NCBI GenBank assembly: GCA_001051155.2
Contig: JYIP02000010.1
Span: forward strand, 930,001 to 994,000
Origin: Chrysoporthe austroafricana
Taxonomy: Eukaryota > Ascomycota > Sordariomycetes > Diaporthales > Cryphonectriaceae
Direction: 5' to 3'
DNA length: 64,000 bases
Positions 44,122-55,323 of this stretch are shown one piece after another. A program made the translations under genes and the position numbers. Below the pieces are notes generated by a model. It made no database searches. It was not told where the DNA came from and saw only the letters and a list, made by a program, of their open reading frames with translations. Within the stretch, counting starts at the first letter, position 1, and the number at the start of each line of letters is the position of its first letter.

Positions 44122-45991
44122 ATGTCTGCCGCACAGCTTCTCAACCCCAAGGCCGAGTCCAGGGTACGAACCAGCCATGCTGTGGCTGCCCCTCCTTGAC
44201 TGTTGCTGTGTACCAAGCTGACGCATCTGGTGGCAGCGGCGGGGCGAGGCTCTCAAGGTCAATATCAGCGCTGGCGAGGGTCTGCAGGATGTTCTCAAGT
44301 CCAACCTGGGGCCCCTGGGCACGATAAAGATGTATGGTCATCCCATCCCCTCGCCCTTCTTCTCCTTGCTGTCGTTCTCGCCTCCTTGAGCTGCTGGGGC
44401 TGACGTCTCTTACCCCCCGCCCGACAGGCTCGTCGACGGTGCCGGCCAGATCAAGCTCACCAAGGACGGCAATGTCCTCCTCCGCGAGATGCAGATACAG
44501 AACCCCACCGCCGTCATGATCGCCCGCGCTGCCACCGCCCAGGACGACATCTGCGGGGACGGCACCACCTCCGTCGTTCTCCTGGTCGGCGAGCTCCTGA
44601 AGCAGGCCGACCGCTATATCAGCGAGGGCCTGCACCCGCGCATCATCACCGACGGCTTCGAGATCGCCAAGAACGAGGCCCTCAGGTTCCTCGACTCCTT
44701 CAAGCTGGCGCGAGAGGTGGACCGCGAGCTGCTGCTGAGCGTCGCTAGGACGTCCCTCGCGACCAAGCTGAACGCCACGCTGGCAAACATGCTGACCCCC
44801 GACATCGTCGACGCCGTGCTGGCCATCTACCAGGCCCCCGCGAAGCCTGACCTGCACATGGTCGAGATCATGAAGATGCAGCACCGCACTGCCTCCGACA
44901 CACAGCTGATCAGGGGCCTGGCGCTGGACCACGGCGCGAGGCACCCCGACATGCCCAAGAGGGTCGAGAACGCCTACATCCTGACCCTGAACGTCAGCCT
45001 GGAATACGAGAAGAGCGAGATCAACTCGGGCTTCTTCTACTCCTCCGCCGACCAGCGGGAGAAGCTCGTCGAGAGCGAGCGCCGCTTCGTGGACGCCAAG
45101 TTGAAGAAGATTGTCGAGCTGAAGAAGGAGGTCTGCGGCAACGACCCCAGCAAGAACTTTGTCATCATCAACCAGAAGGGGATCGACCCCCTGTCGCTCG
45201 ACGTGCTGGCCAAGAACGGCATCCTCGCCCTGCGCCGCGCAAAGCGGAGGAATATGGAGCGGCTGCAGCTCATCTGCGGCGGTACCGCACAGAACAGCGT
45301 CGATGACCTGTCGCCGGACGTGCTGGGATGGGCAGGACTGGTGTACGAGCAGACCCTGGGCGAGGAGAAGTACACCTTCATCGAGGAGGTCAAGGAGCCC
45401 AAGTCGGTCACCCTGCTGATCAAGGGGCCCAACGCACACACCATCACTCAGGTGACAGACGCCGTGAGGGACGGCCTGCGGAGTGTGTACAATATGATCG
45501 TGGATAAGAGTGTTGTGCCTGGCGGTGGTGCCTTCCAGGTGGCGTGTGCCGCCCACCTGAAGAGCGATGCGTTTGCGAAGACGGTCAAGGGCAAGGCAAA
45601 GTGGGGTGTCGAGGCATTTGCGGATGCGCTGCTGGTCATCCCCAAGACGCTGGCAGCAAATGCCGGCCATGACATTCAGGATGCTCGTAAGTCTCTGTCA
45701 TAGGCTGCCCTTTCAGCCTGGCATACCTGCTAACCTCACATTACAGTGGCCGCTCTCCAGGACGAGCACGCCGAGGGCGCAGTCGTCGGTCTGGACCTGT
45801 CCACCGGGCAGCCCATGGATCCCACACTAGAGGGCGTCTACGACTCATTCCGTGTCCTGAGGAACTGCATCGCGTCGAGCTCAGGCATCGCATCCAACCT
45901 GCTGCTGTGCGACGAGCTGCTCAAGGCCAGACAGATGGGACGGCAAGGTGGACCTGGACCAGGCATGGACGGCCCGGATGATGGCATGTAA
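44122..45991 (+). CDS. cct6: T-complex protein 1 subunit zeta (CCT6)
   Basis: Four exons, 44122-44163, 44237-44331, 44428-45686 and 45747-45991, give 546 residues. The introns (73, 96 and 60 nt) have CTGAC or CTAAC branch sites. It is a subunit of the cytosolic chaperonin TRiC/CCT that folds actin, tubulin and WD proteins. Group II chaperonin motifs are present: [55 protein letters not shown] (ATPase, with catalytic Asp in the GDGTT region), [13 protein letters not shown], and [20 protein letters not shown] across the third splice. The N-terminus [20 protein letters not shown] matches fungal zeta subunits. The C-terminal tail is Gly/Met-rich ([13 protein letters not shown]), as usual for chaperonin tails. 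Confidence 0.97.
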
Positions 45992-46279
45992 GGGTGACAG
46001 AGTAATGGGTATGTGTACATCAAGAGCAAGATACCACTGTAGAGGCATGGCGTTCATATCGATGTCCATATCAAAATGGGTCGGCATGGTATAGAGAACA
46101 ATAGTCTCACGAAGCTGCTCGTCCCTCGGATTGGTGCTTATCGGTGATAAGAGTATGCCCCACTTAAAAGTTGAAGGTCGCATGCATTCCGTCCAGGGCA
46201 GATAAATTTCCAACCCCGCCAGCCCAACTTCGACATCTCTTCCAGCAATCAAGAAACTCCACGCCCTGACGAAATCACG

Positions 46280-47650
46280 ATGGCGCCCTACGATAGTGAC
46301 GACTCGCTGGACGAAGGCCAGGACTACACAGAGACGGATGTCCTGTTGGGCTACGCCTCTAAGGAGGCCAACGGCGAGACGATAAGCCGGCTCGGCGGAC
46401 GACCTGTACGAGCGCCCTCTTCTGTATTCCGCCTTTTCAAACGTTGGTGCACTGACAAGCTCGCTCAGGAATGGCTCGCCTCCCAAGTACCTTCGTATGC
46501 CCACGTAAAATGCAAGATCTGCTCCTCCCCGCTCGTCCAGCTGCTACAGCTCAACGGCGAGCTGCCCGACCGCTTCCCCGGCCATGAGAGGCGCCTTTAC
46601 GTGTTCATCTGCCGCAACAAGACATGCAGGCGGAAGGAAGGGAGCATCCGTGCGCTCAGGGCGACGCGCGTCTCCGCAGACGCTGCGGCGAAGGCGAGGG
46701 AGAGGAGAGAGCGCGAGGAGAGGGATAGAGCTGACAGGGAGAGAAAGGAGGCGGAGAGGAAGGAGAAGGAGAAGGGGCTGGGCGAGGCGTTGTTCGGCGT
46801 GCAAAAGGGGGCCTTTGGGTCCGCCGGACAGGCGAACCCGTTCGCGACGGGCGCAGGCGCGGGCGCGGGCGCGAACCCCTTCGCGAAGCCGGCTGGCGGT
46901 GCAGCCAACCCATTCAGCACAGGGACCGCGTCCACACCGGCGGCAGAGAAGCCCACACCCGCGGAGGACGCTTCCAAGGACCTCCCTCGCACTTTCGCGG
47001 AGACCCTGTCCCTCAATAACCCTCAGGCAAAACCAGCTGGGCCCCCTGCGCCTCCCGAGCCCTGGCCACCAGAATCCGACCTACCCGCCCCCTATCCAGT
47101 CAGCTACCTTGCCGAGGCGGAATACGAGACCCTCGACCCGCTCCCGGCACCGGCGCAGAGCGTCTCAACCGCGAGCATGGACATCGACGACGGCGCCGGC
47201 GGCTCGGGCGCCGGCGGCGGGGGGAAGGAGGACAAGGACGTCTTCGAGTCGTCCATCGACAGCACGTTTCAGAAGTTCGCCGACCGCCTCGCGCAGAACC
47301 CGGACCAGTGCATCCGGTACGAGTTCGGCGGCGCGCCGCTGCTCTACTCCAAGGCCGACGCGGTCGGCAGGAGGCTCCACGACGTCCCCGCCTCGGGCAC
47401 CGGCAAGGCCCTGCCGAGGTGCGGGCAGTGCGGGGGCGAGAGGGTGTTCGAGGTGCAGTTGACGCCACAAGCCATCGCCGAGCTGGAGAGCGAGGAGGAG
47501 GCGGGCGTGCTGGACGGGATGGACTGGGGCACGGTGATCGTTGCGGTCTGCGGGAGGGATTGTGTCCCGAGGGAGGTCTCGGAGGGGGAAGCTGGGTATG
47601 TGGAGGAGTGGGTGGGTGTGCAGTGGGAGGAGCTGACGGCGAGGAGGTGA
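46280..47650 (+). CDS. tsr4: TSR4/PDCD2-family ribosome biogenesis protein
   Basis: Exons 46280-46405 and 46469-47650 give 435 residues. The 63-nt intron (GTACGA..CTCAG, branch CTGAC) is in frame without a stop, so an uncritical model would add 21 false residues. Splicing yields TISRLGGRPEWLASQVPSYA... as in relatives. Landmarks are TDVLLGYASKE, the Cys pair CKIC, LLQLNGELPDRFPGHERRLY, ICRNKTCRRKEGSIRALR, and a C-terminal PDCD2_C domain (PF04194). The latter has SIDSTFQKFADRLAQNPDQC, IRYEFGGAPLLYSK, PRCGQCGGERVFEVQL and MDWGTVIVAVCGRDC. Yeast Tsr4 is a dedicated chaperone of ribosomal protein Rps2 (uS5), needed for 20S pre-rRNA processing. The linker (residues ~130-280) is low-complexity, with a coiled-coil-like Arg/Glu run and repeated NPFA/NPFS motifs. 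Confidence 0.92.
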   Translation: MAPYDSDDSLDEGQDYTETDVLLGYASKEANGETISRLGGRPVRAPSSVFRLFKRWCTDKLAQEWLASQVPSYAHVKCKICSSPLVQLLQLNGELPDRFPGHERRLYVFICRNKTCRRKEGSIRALRATRVSADAAAKARERREREERDRADRERKEAERKEKEKGLGEALFGVQKGAFGSAGQANPFATGAGAGAGANPFAKPAGGAANPFSTGTASTPAAEKPTPAEDASKDLPRTFAETLSLNNPQAKPAGPPAPPEPWPPESDLPAPYPVSYLAEAEYETLDPLPAPAQSVSTASMDIDDGAGGSGAGGGGKEDKDVFESSIDSTFQKFADRLAQNPDQCIRYEFGGAPLLYSKADAVGRRLHDVPASGTGKALPRCGQCGGERVFEVQLTPQAIAELESEEEAGVLDGMDWGTVIVAVCGRDCVPREVSEGEAGYVEEWVGVQWEELTARR

Positions 47651-48488
47651 TGGTCCTGATACGCCGGTGGGCGAGGGTGTCCGAGCAGGGACAAGAAATG
47701 TTCGGGGCCTAGAATCGGGAAGCGAGGACATATCGGAATTCGACCCCGCGACAAACGTCACCTCTTGCTCGAAGTGGCACATTTTGACGACGCAATCATG
47801 ACGGTCTTCGGGGTGCGCATCTTACCAACGTGTCACATCAAGCGATTTTTTTCCCTCTGGATTCCAAGTTTGTCTGAGCGATGATGACGGAAATAAGCAG
47901 GCTGGGATTTTAGATAAACAGAATAAAGATACCTAGGTAGGCAAGAGACAGCAGAGGCCGTACAGCAGAAGTCAGCCTGCTGTCGGGGAGCTGACAGTGT
48001 TAGCACGTGGAGAAGCGGAATTTATATGAAAGCGATCTCGCGTCTGTAGCACTCTGGCATTTCAAATCCATAAGGCCATCCTACGGCCTACCAAGTTTCT
48101 CCGGGACAACATATAATGCATGGCTCTTATAAGAAACATCAATATACTCCTGTTTAGATATTGGTAGTAGTTCCAGTCGTGGCCATGTATATATAGATAT
48201 GCAGATGCCGGTGCTTTGCTAAAATAAGATTATATAAACATATAGTCAGTAAAGTTAAGGCATGCACTTCCGATGGTACGTCTCGGCTGAATCAAACCTT
48301 CCTGATTTCTTATGATATTGACCAGAGTGAGGACGCTCTCAAGTGTCTAACTATGCTCGATACACAGAGGCACCTGATGACGGAGATAGATGCGGCACTT
48401 AGCACGCATTGGATATGGATATGGCATTCCCGAATACATATTCATCTGAAATCGTGCCCCTCCTCCTCATAAGGCATACTAGCAGCCC
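47651..48488. other. Intergenic gap between converging genes
   Basis: About 840 bp, AT-rich from 48,100 to 48,260. No feature seen. Confidence 0.4.
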
Positions 48489-49313
48489 TCACTGCATCAC
48501 CGTCATAGTATGCACATATCTCAACCTCCCGTCCTCGACTCTAAACTCATGGCTGTCCGGTAGGCCCTCAAAACTCAGAAACACATCCACACTCCCCAGC
48601 GTCTCATCGATCACATACCGTCTGTCCGTCAGGTTCACCCCGTTCGGCACGCCGACATCGCACGAGTCCGTCGCTGACCCGTTGCCCGTATACGACCCGC
48701 CCTCGAGGCGGTCGCACGGCGTCCCCCAGGGCACGACGACGGACTTGTCGAAGAAGTAGTCCAGGTACGCGTCCGCGGCGGCCTGGAGGACCGCGCGCGG
48801 GGACTGGTCGGTTGAGGCCACCGGCGACCAGTCCTCGCGCGAGGCCCAGTAGAGCGTCTCCGTCGCGTTGAAGAGCCAGTCGCCCGCGTCCGTGACGATG
48901 GTGTCGATCGAGGCGATGGCGGGGGGCGTGGTGGTCGCGCCCGACGAAGGCGGCGGCGATAGCCGGATCTGCGAGCCGATCACATACGGGTGCGGCGGGG
49001 CCGTGATGATCAGCTCGGTGTAGGTGGCACACTGCGCCGTGTCGTGGGTGCTGCGGTTGTGCGCGAGCTGGAGGGCGCTGCTGAGGATGCCCGAGGTGAT
49101 GGTGGCGGGGCTATAGTTCTCGGTATAGGACATGCTGCCGCTGGTGGACGAGTTGGGGAGGTAAGGGCTGAGTGGCGCGAGGGATCCGGAGGACTGGGCG
49201 GCGATGTAGCTGTTGGCGATGGCCTCGAGAGTGGACGGGTCGCACAGCGCTGCCGAGGCGAGGCCGGGGGCGGAGGCGAGGCCGGTGAGCGCGAGAACGT
49301 ACACTAGCTTCAT
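48489..49313 (-). CDS. Secreted DUF8021-like protein of unknown function
   Basis: Single exon of 274 residues from ATG 49,313. Residues 1-22 (MKLVYVLALTGLASAPGLASA) are a signal peptide. The mature part has the pattern I associate with the fungal DUF8021 family: LCDPSTLEAIANSYIAAQSS, MSYTENYSPATITSGILS, HDTAQCATYTELII, HPYVIGSQIRL, WLFNATETLYWA, CDRLEGGSYTG, DSCDVGVPNGV, RYVIDETLGSVDVFLSF and LPDSHEFRVEDGRLRYVHT. Several NxS/T sites and four conserved cysteines fit an extracellular protein. The function is unknown. Codons upstream of this ATG are open but encode nothing signal-like. Confidence 0.85.
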   Translation of the reverse strand: MKLVYVLALTGLASAPGLASAALCDPSTLEAIANSYIAAQSSGSLAPLSPYLPNSSTSGSMSYTENYSPATITSGILSSALQLAHNRSTHDTAQCATYTELIITAPPHPYVIGSQIRLSPPPSSGATTTPPAIASIDTIVTDAGDWLFNATETLYWASREDWSPVASTDQSPRAVLQAAADAYLDYFFDKSVVVPWGTPCDRLEGGSYTGNGSATDSCDVGVPNGVNLTDRRYVIDETLGSVDVFLSFEGLPDSHEFRVEDGRLRYVHTMTVMQ

Positions 49314-50043
49314 AATCACCGGGTCGAGCTTGTGTCGGTGTCGCTGTGTCCTGGCTGCTGTCGAGACCCGGCCACTCGAGGCCCCCCGGATCGTAGGGGA
49401 TGGCGATGGGCATTTTATATGCGGAAACTCCATTGCTTTCTCTGCATCTCGGCCACTTTATCCGGATGTCTTGACAAATTCATATATGCGCGCTACACAA
49501 AACGGCGCTGGGACGTGGTGTAGATTGCATTTATTTAATAGACGTACTTGGCAACGGCAGTCAAGTTGCTTCATGATGTCGAGACTTGCGCCCTGACCCG
49601 CCTCCGCGCACAGCGTCGTTGTGACAAGGGTGCGCGACGGGACCACCGGGGCGAGAATAGCCGGAACATTGAGCCTCTTCCTGAAGCTTGTAAACAGGCT
49701 CAGCGGCTGCGCAGCTCCGCGGGGGAAAGTGGTTGCTAGAATCTGGATGGAGATAGACTTGCATTTTCTGCTTTTTCCACAGCCCGGCATCAAACGCCCT
49801 GCTCTCAAATGGAGGCTAAGTCCACACCTTCGGACCACGTCTGGCCCGGAGAAAAACCCAAATCAGCCCCGAACGCCAGTTACCGCCAAATGCAGTCCCT
49901 CAACCGCGACCCCTCCAGGGTAGGGCTGCCATATTCCTCTTAACGTAGCTCCGTTGCTTCTGCTCCGGCTCTTCCCCTCGCGCTTGCTCTTGCACCCGTG
50001 TGTGGTCCTCCTCCGCCGACCGTCGTTCCGGAAGCTTAGCAAC
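49314..50043. other. Intergenic gap
   Basis: 730 bp upstream of the DUF8021-like gene and downstream of eIF3k. No feature recognised. Confidence 0.4.
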
Positions 50044-50981
50044 CTATGCAGCCTCCTCCCAGGACCGGCGAATGACCCTCGCGAACATGTCCACGTTGAC
50101 GTCCTCGCGGATCTCGGCCTTCTTGGCCTCGTTGTCAGCGTTCTTGGGCACCACCACCTTGTCGCCGTCCACCTTCCAGCCGCAGGTCTCCACCACGAAC
50201 TTCTCAACAGCCTCCTTGCCCTCAAGACCCAGCCAATCGCCCAGAACGGGTACGGTCTGCACCTCCCTAAAGGCCTCCGACACGAGCTGTGCGATGCGCA
50301 TCCGGATGGTCTCCTCGAAGCCGTCGATGTCGGTGGTCAGGTCGGCGTAGAGGTCATCAGAATCAAGGGTGGCCCAGAAGCGGGCAAAAGAGGCGCCCTC
50401 GAGGTGGGCGTTCAGGGCGCGGAGCTTTGAGACGGCCTCAGCCAGCTCGGAGCCGCTGGCGAGGGAGGAGGGCGAGAGCAGGTGGAGGGCGAGGTTGAAC
50501 TGCGGGGAGGGGAACGTGGTCATGGCCTTGACGAGGATGTTGGTGATGACCTCGTCCTTGATGCGGTCCGGGTTGAGCTGGTAGCTGTTGTTGAGAGGCA
50601 GTGGAAAGTCAGCACAGATGATCGCGCCGGAGGCAGAGGACGTGACGGGTATGATGGCAGAAAGGGGTGGCGTGGTATGTCAGATAGAGCTAATATTTCC
50701 ACTTCACGCGCCAGAGGCGTCAGGTAATAGGAAACGTGGTTGAGTTTGATCATCAGGACGCACGAGCTCCAGAGCGAGGAGGACGCGAAGACAACCGACA
50801 AGAGGTACACGTACAGCTTCAGCAGGACCCTGTTTGCGTTGCCATCGCAGTACCGCTGCTCGCACTGCTGCTGGAGGTATGCCTCGAGGGGGCCGACTGC
50901 CTCTGGGTTGTACCGCTCCAGGCCATTTATTATCTGGTGTATCTCGGCCGGCCGCTCTTGTGGATCTTCGTTGTTGGACAT
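50044..50981 (-). CDS. Eukaryotic translation initiation factor 3 subunit K
   Basis: Exons 50815-50981 and 50044-50584 join across a 230-nt intron (GTACGT..AACAG, branch CTGAC) to give 235 residues. The start ATG 50,981 reads MSNNEDPQERPAEIHQIING. The N-terminal HEAT-like (HAM) part contains LERYNPEAVGPLEAYLQQQ and, across the splice, LLKLYQLNPDRIKDEVITNI. The C-terminal winged-helix part contains EETIRMRIAQLVSEAFREV, LGDWLGLEG and FVVETCGWKVDGDKVVVPKN. eIF3k is a peripheral, non-essential subunit of the eIF3 complex that assembles 43S pre-initiation complexes. It is divergent from the DNA ligase gene, 512 bp away. Confidence 0.95.
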
Positions 50982-51493
50982 GATGATGGACGACGTCGGA
51001 GGCGGAGGTCCTCGATGCTGGGGTCGGCCCAGGAGCAAAGTCGAGGACAGGGAGCGGGAAGAAGAAGACAGGGTCGCTCAGGTTGAGATTGAGGTTGAAG
51101 GGTGGACGTATGTTGTTTGCCAGGTCAAGTCAGGTTCGTCCTTTGACGAGTTCGACGCGGTGGATAGTGGGGCACCTTCCCGCAGAAACTTTGACCAGTC
51201 GCACTTTGAAGGCCTTTGTGAGCCGTCTAGCCGGAACGGTGCTAGCGCACGGAGGACGGTGAAAGTCTCGTGCCGGCCAGGCCAATCGATGCCGGCCAGG
51301 ACCCCTGCGCTGGGTCAGGGGTACCGAGGTACTTGGTGACATCACCAAGCTGATGCCTCTGGGAATGGATGACCCAAAGACCGACCAAAATCACACAGAC
51401 TGAAAGTGAAGTGATCGGGACCTCATGAATGATGTCGCAGACTTGCGCCTCGCAGACCAGACATAAACCCGGTCTCGCGACCCTACAGCAGCC
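50982..51493. promoter_or_regulatory. Divergent promoter region, eIF3k / DNA ligase I
   Basis: 512 bp. A palindromic TCGCGA at 51475-51480, 13 bp before the ligase ATG, contains the CGCG core used by MBF-type cell-cycle regulators. No full ACGCGT box is present, so the regulatory reading is weak. Confidence 0.3.
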
Positions 51494-54127
51494 ATGGCGA
51501 GTCCGGCAAAGAAACGCAAGCTGAATGGCGACGTCAAGCAGCCTTCCAGAGGTCTTGAGTATTTCTTCGCTAAGCAGAAGCAGAACACTGCGACATCGAA
51601 GGCAAAGGCGGAGGATGATACTGTGGCACCGTCAGCCGCGGGGCCTGCAGGTGATATCACTCAACGTGGGCTCACAGACGAAGAGCTGGCTAGAAAGCTG
51701 CAGGCCCAATGGGACCGGGAGGATGCTCAGGGCGTCCAGACAGATGGAGCCGAGCATGTCCCCCAGGATCACCAACCTGTGCCGCTCGGGTCGCCAGGTC
51801 CAGCGACCGACGATACTGGGACGTCGGAGCCACCGAGAGAGGAGCCCGCGGCCATCTTAGGATCCAAGAAGAATACGTTGTCGCTGCAGTCCATAGCCGA
51901 CGCGGAGGAGACGGCTTCAGCTTCCATCCCTCTGGACGAGAGCCCTCTGACCTTCGACCCGTCCAGGTACATACCAGACCTACAAAAGGCTTGGGCAGCA
52001 GAAGGCGGCAATGCCTCGTATGCTCTGCTCACCCGCTGCTTTGTCATCGTGGGAGGCACTACTAAGAGGATTGCGACTGTGGATGCGCTAGTCAACTGTG
52101 TCCGGCTCCTAATAGAGGCTGACCCTTCCAGCTTGCTTCCGGCAGTGTGGCTGGCAACGAACTCCATCTCACCGCCCTATATTTCGCTGGAGCTGGGTCT
52201 CGGCGGCTCTGCAATCTCCAAGGCGCTGAAGCAGGTATGTGGTCTGGACGGCCGAGCGCTGAAGACGATCTATGACAAATACGGCGACCCAGGAGATGTG
52301 GCTTTCGAGGCCAAGAAGAAGCAGAGTTTCACGCTGCGCAAGCCGAAGCCGTTGACCATCAAGAGCGTCTACCAATCTCTGGTCAAGATTGCCAACAGCT
52401 CTGGGCAGGGCAGCGTGGAGCAGAAACAGCGGGTTGTTGACCGCCTACTGCAGGATGCTCGAGGTGGCGAGGAGAGCAGGTATATCGTCCGGACGCTATG
52501 CCAGCACCTCCGAATCGGCGCAGTCAAGACAACAATGCTGATCGCCCTCTCGAGGGCGTTCTTGCTGTCACGTCCGCCCGGTGCTGACTATCCTGTGCGA
52601 CACCGGACGGAGCTGGCGGGCATGAAGAAGGAAGAGCTCACGGAGATCTATGCGAGAGCGGAAGAGCTCGTCAAGGCGTGTTTTGCGAGAAGGCCAAACT
52701 ACAACGATCTCGTTCCCGTGCTGCTCGAGATCGGCATCTCCGAGGAGCTGTTGGTCCGCTGCGGTCTCACTCTCCACATCCCGCTTCGGCCCATGCTGGG
52801 CAGCATCACCAGGGACCTTGCCGAGATGCTTACCAAGCTGGATGGTCGAGAATTCGCCTGCGAATTCAAGTACGACGGCCAGCGTGCGCAGATACACTGT
52901 GATGAGAAAGGAAAGGTGACGATCTTCTCTCGGCATCTGGAAGTCATGACAGACAAGTACCCTGATCTGGTTGCGCTGATGCCCAAGATTCGTGGGGAGG
53001 GCGTGAACAGCTTCATAATGGAAGGCGAGGTTGTGGCCATCGATAGGCAGACCGGCGAGCTGAAGACATTCCAGACTCTTTCCAATCGGGCCAGAAAGGA
53101 TGTCCAGATCGGCAGTGTGACTATCGACGTCTGCATGTTCGCGTTCGACCTGATGTACTTGAACGGGCAGCCTCTGCTGGACAGGCCTTTCCGTGAGCGT
53201 CGCAATCTGCTGCGGTCACTGTTCATTGAGGTGCCGCACAACTTTACCTGGGTCCAAAGTTTGGATGCGACATCACAAGAGCCAGAAAACATTCAAGATT
53301 TCTTCAAGTCGGCAACGGAGATCAAGTGCGAGGGCATTATGGTCAAAATCCTGGACAACCTGCCCGACCTTGCCTACACGGGTGGTGGTTCCGGTGCCGG
53401 CTCGGGAGAAGCTGAGAAGCCCCAGACGGCGGCCAAGGGGAAGAAAATTAAGAAGGCCAAGGGTGGCTCGACCGACCCCGATACCGAGGACAAGGAACGG
53501 AAGAAGGGTCGGAGGAAGCCTCTCCTCGCTACGTACGAGCCTGATAGGCGACTCGACTCCTGGCTGAAAGTGAAGAAGGACTACGGCACGACCTCCGACA
53601 CGCTTGACCTTATCCCCGTAGCAGCCTGGCACGGACAAGGGCGTAAGAACAAGTGGTGGTCACCTATTCTCCTCGCCTGCCGCAACGATGAGACCGGCAG
53701 TCTCGAGGTTGTGACGAAATGTATCTCGGGCTTCACGGACGCCTTCTATAAGGCAAACCGGCTATTCTACGATGATGGCGAGGAGACGGGGGAGCCGAAA
53801 AACACGAGGACCACACAGCCGAACTTCATTGAGTACAGCGGTCCCCGGCCAGACTTGTGGTTCGAGCCGCAGGAAGTGTGGGAGATGGCCTTTGCGGACA
53901 TCACGCTGAGCCCCACATATACAGCTGCCATCGGCCTGGTGAGTGAGGACCGTGGGTTGAGCTTGAGGTTTCCGAGGTTCCTGCGGAAGCGCGAGGATAA
54001 GGGCATCGAGGAGGCGAGTACGAGCGACTTCCTGGCTGGGCTGTATCGCAGGCAGGAGGCCAAGGGTCCTGCTCCTGCGCCAAAGGACGAAGCGGATGAA
54101 GGTGACGTGGATATATATGACGGGTGA
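51494..54127 (+). CDS. cdc9: ATP-dependent DNA ligase I (CDC9/LIG1)
   Basis: Intronless, 877 residues from ATG 51,494. It seals Okazaki fragments and repair nicks. The N-terminus has basic KKRKL (NLS-like) and SRGLEYFFAKQ, a PIP-box-like element lacking the canonical Gln. The DNA-binding domain covers roughly residues 155-420. The adenylation domain has the active-site Lys 459 in EFKYDGQRAQIH, then MEGEVVAIDRQTG, FAFDLMYLNG and CEGIMVK. Motif V is WLKVKKDYG at 690-698. Between CEGIMVK and motif V lies a ~55-residue Gly/Lys/Glu-rich insertion (GGGSGAGSGEAEK, GKKIKKAKGG, EDKERKKGRRK). Similar insertions occur in other filamentous ascomycetes as I recall. The OB-fold domain follows to the end, with FRKREDKG-type text near 838. 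Confidence 0.97.
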   Translation: MASPAKKRKLNGDVKQPSRGLEYFFAKQKQNTATSKAKAEDDTVAPSAAGPAGDITQRGLTDEELARKLQAQWDREDAQGVQTDGAEHVPQDHQPVPLGSPGPATDDTGTSEPPREEPAAILGSKKNTLSLQSIADAEETASASIPLDESPLTFDPSRYIPDLQKAWAAEGGNASYALLTRCFVIVGGTTKRIATVDALVNCVRLLIEADPSSLLPAVWLATNSISPPYISLELGLGGSAISKALKQVCGLDGRALKTIYDKYGDPGDVAFEAKKKQSFTLRKPKPLTIKSVYQSLVKIANSSGQGSVEQKQRVVDRLLQDARGGEESRYIVRTLCQHLRIGAVKTTMLIALSRAFLLSRPPGADYPVRHRTELAGMKKEELTEIYARAEELVKACFARRPNYNDLVPVLLEIGISEELLVRCGLTLHIPLRPMLGSITRDLAEMLTKLDGREFACEFKYDGQRAQIHCDEKGKVTIFSRHLEVMTDKYPDLVALMPKIRGEGVNSFIMEGEVVAIDRQTGELKTFQTLSNRARKDVQIGSVTIDVCMFAFDLMYLNGQPLLDRPFRERRNLLRSLFIEVPHNFTWVQSLDATSQEPENIQDFFKSATEIKCEGIMVKILDNLPDLAYTGGGSGAGSGEAEKPQTAAKGKKIKKAKGGSTDPDTEDKERKKGRRKPLLATYEPDRRLDSWLKVKKDYGTTSDTLDLIPVAAWHGQGRKNKWWSPILLACRNDETGSLEVVTKCISGFTDAFYKANRLFYDDGEETGEPKNTRTTQPNFIEYSGPRPDLWFEPQEVWEMAFADITLSPTYTAAIGLVSEDRGLSLRFPRFLRKREDKGIEEASTSDFLAGLYRRQEAKGPAPAPKDEADEGDVDIYDG

Positions 54128-54223
54128 TCTTGTATGGACATGACGAAAATGGTATGAGCATGGTCTCACCCAGCTGCCGTCTACGCTGAAGGATTTCAAT
54201 GCCTATCCTGCACGGCAGCCATT

Positions 54224-55323
54224 TCAATCCTTCCAAGCCTTGTACACGATCTTCGCACCGTACGTCTCACCCTTCTTCAGCAGCATCTGGCTCTTCCACT
54301 CCGGCTCGTTGACCGCGTTGACCCACCGACTCGGCTCCACACAGAAACCCGCCCTCGACCCGCGTGCTGGAACTCCACCCATAGCTGGGATGTCGATATA
54401 CTTGCCCGTGTAGAACTGGAAGGCGGGCTCGGTGCTGTACACCTCGAGGTGGATCTTGCTCTCGGGGTGGTAAGCAGCCACCAGCTTGTTGAGGGGCTGG
54501 CTCCGTGTGTCGATGGGCACCGAACCGGGGTCCGCATTCACGACGAAGCAGTCGTCGACGTCAGGCTCTGTCGCGCCCAGCGTGAAGGGGTTGTCATGCC
54601 CACCCTGGAACTTCGGGAAGGGCGCCGGCCCGGAGGTCGGGATGCCGCCCGAGTCGAGGGGGAGGTGGGAGTTGGTGAGGATGCGGATCTCGGTGCCCTC
54701 TATCGTAGGGCCGCCGGTGAGGTTGAAGTAGCTATCCCGTGTCAGCCCGTCCCGGTCTAGCGTCACGAGGGGGGCACATAGGGGGCTAGACCGTACGAGT
54801 GGTTTGTCATGTTGATGGCGGTCTCATCCGCCCCGCCGACCAGCTTCGCCTCATACTCCATCCCCAGCACGGTCACCTCTTTCCCGCCCTCCTCCGCCTT
54901 GCCGGCCGTGTACACCACGCTCGCCTCGACGGTGCCGGGGAAGCCCTCGTCATCGTCCTCGCTCGTCAGGCTGAACCGGACGCTCTCGCCGCCCTCCTTC
55001 AGCGCGCCGCCGCCCACCTCCTTCCGCACGCCGACCGGCTCCGGGCCCCGCCAGACCCGCTTGCCCCACCCCTTGGGGCCGCCGTGCAGGTTGTTGGGCC
55101 CGTTGTTGGCGGCGAGCTTGTAGGACCTGCCGTTGAGCGACTGGATGGTCGCGCCGGAGATGCGGTTGGCGACGCGCCCGATCGTGGCGCCGAAGTGTGC
55201 GGTGTTGTGGGCCTCGTAGTCGGCCTGGGAGGAGAAGCCCTGGACGATGTTGGTGCCTGCGACGGGGAGAGTCTGCAGGATCGCGCCGAGGGGCAGGAAG
55301 GTGATCTCGTCGGTCGTGGACAT
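54224..55323 (-). CDS. Aldose 1-epimerase (galactose mutarotase family)
   Basis: Exons 54797-55323 and 54224-54731 (65-nt intron, branch CTGAC) give 344 residues. The start ATG 55,323 reads MSTTDEITFLPLGAILQTL. The enzyme interconverts alpha and beta anomers of aldohexoses. Active-site elements are NNLHGGPKGW (first His), NMTNHSYFNLTGG formed across the splice (second His), and AGFCVEPSRW with the catalytic Glu near the C-terminus. No secretion signal is seen at this start, so it is probably cytosolic. The reading frame remains open upstream of ATG 55,323, but the encoded text is His/Ser/Arg low complexity. It converges with DNA ligase, with under 100 bp between the stops. Confidence 0.93.

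Noticed and set aside
44141..45670. 509-codon open frame antisense to cct6
   Set aside because: Mirror of a GC-biased conserved gene. It crosses intron positions and has no recognisable domain.
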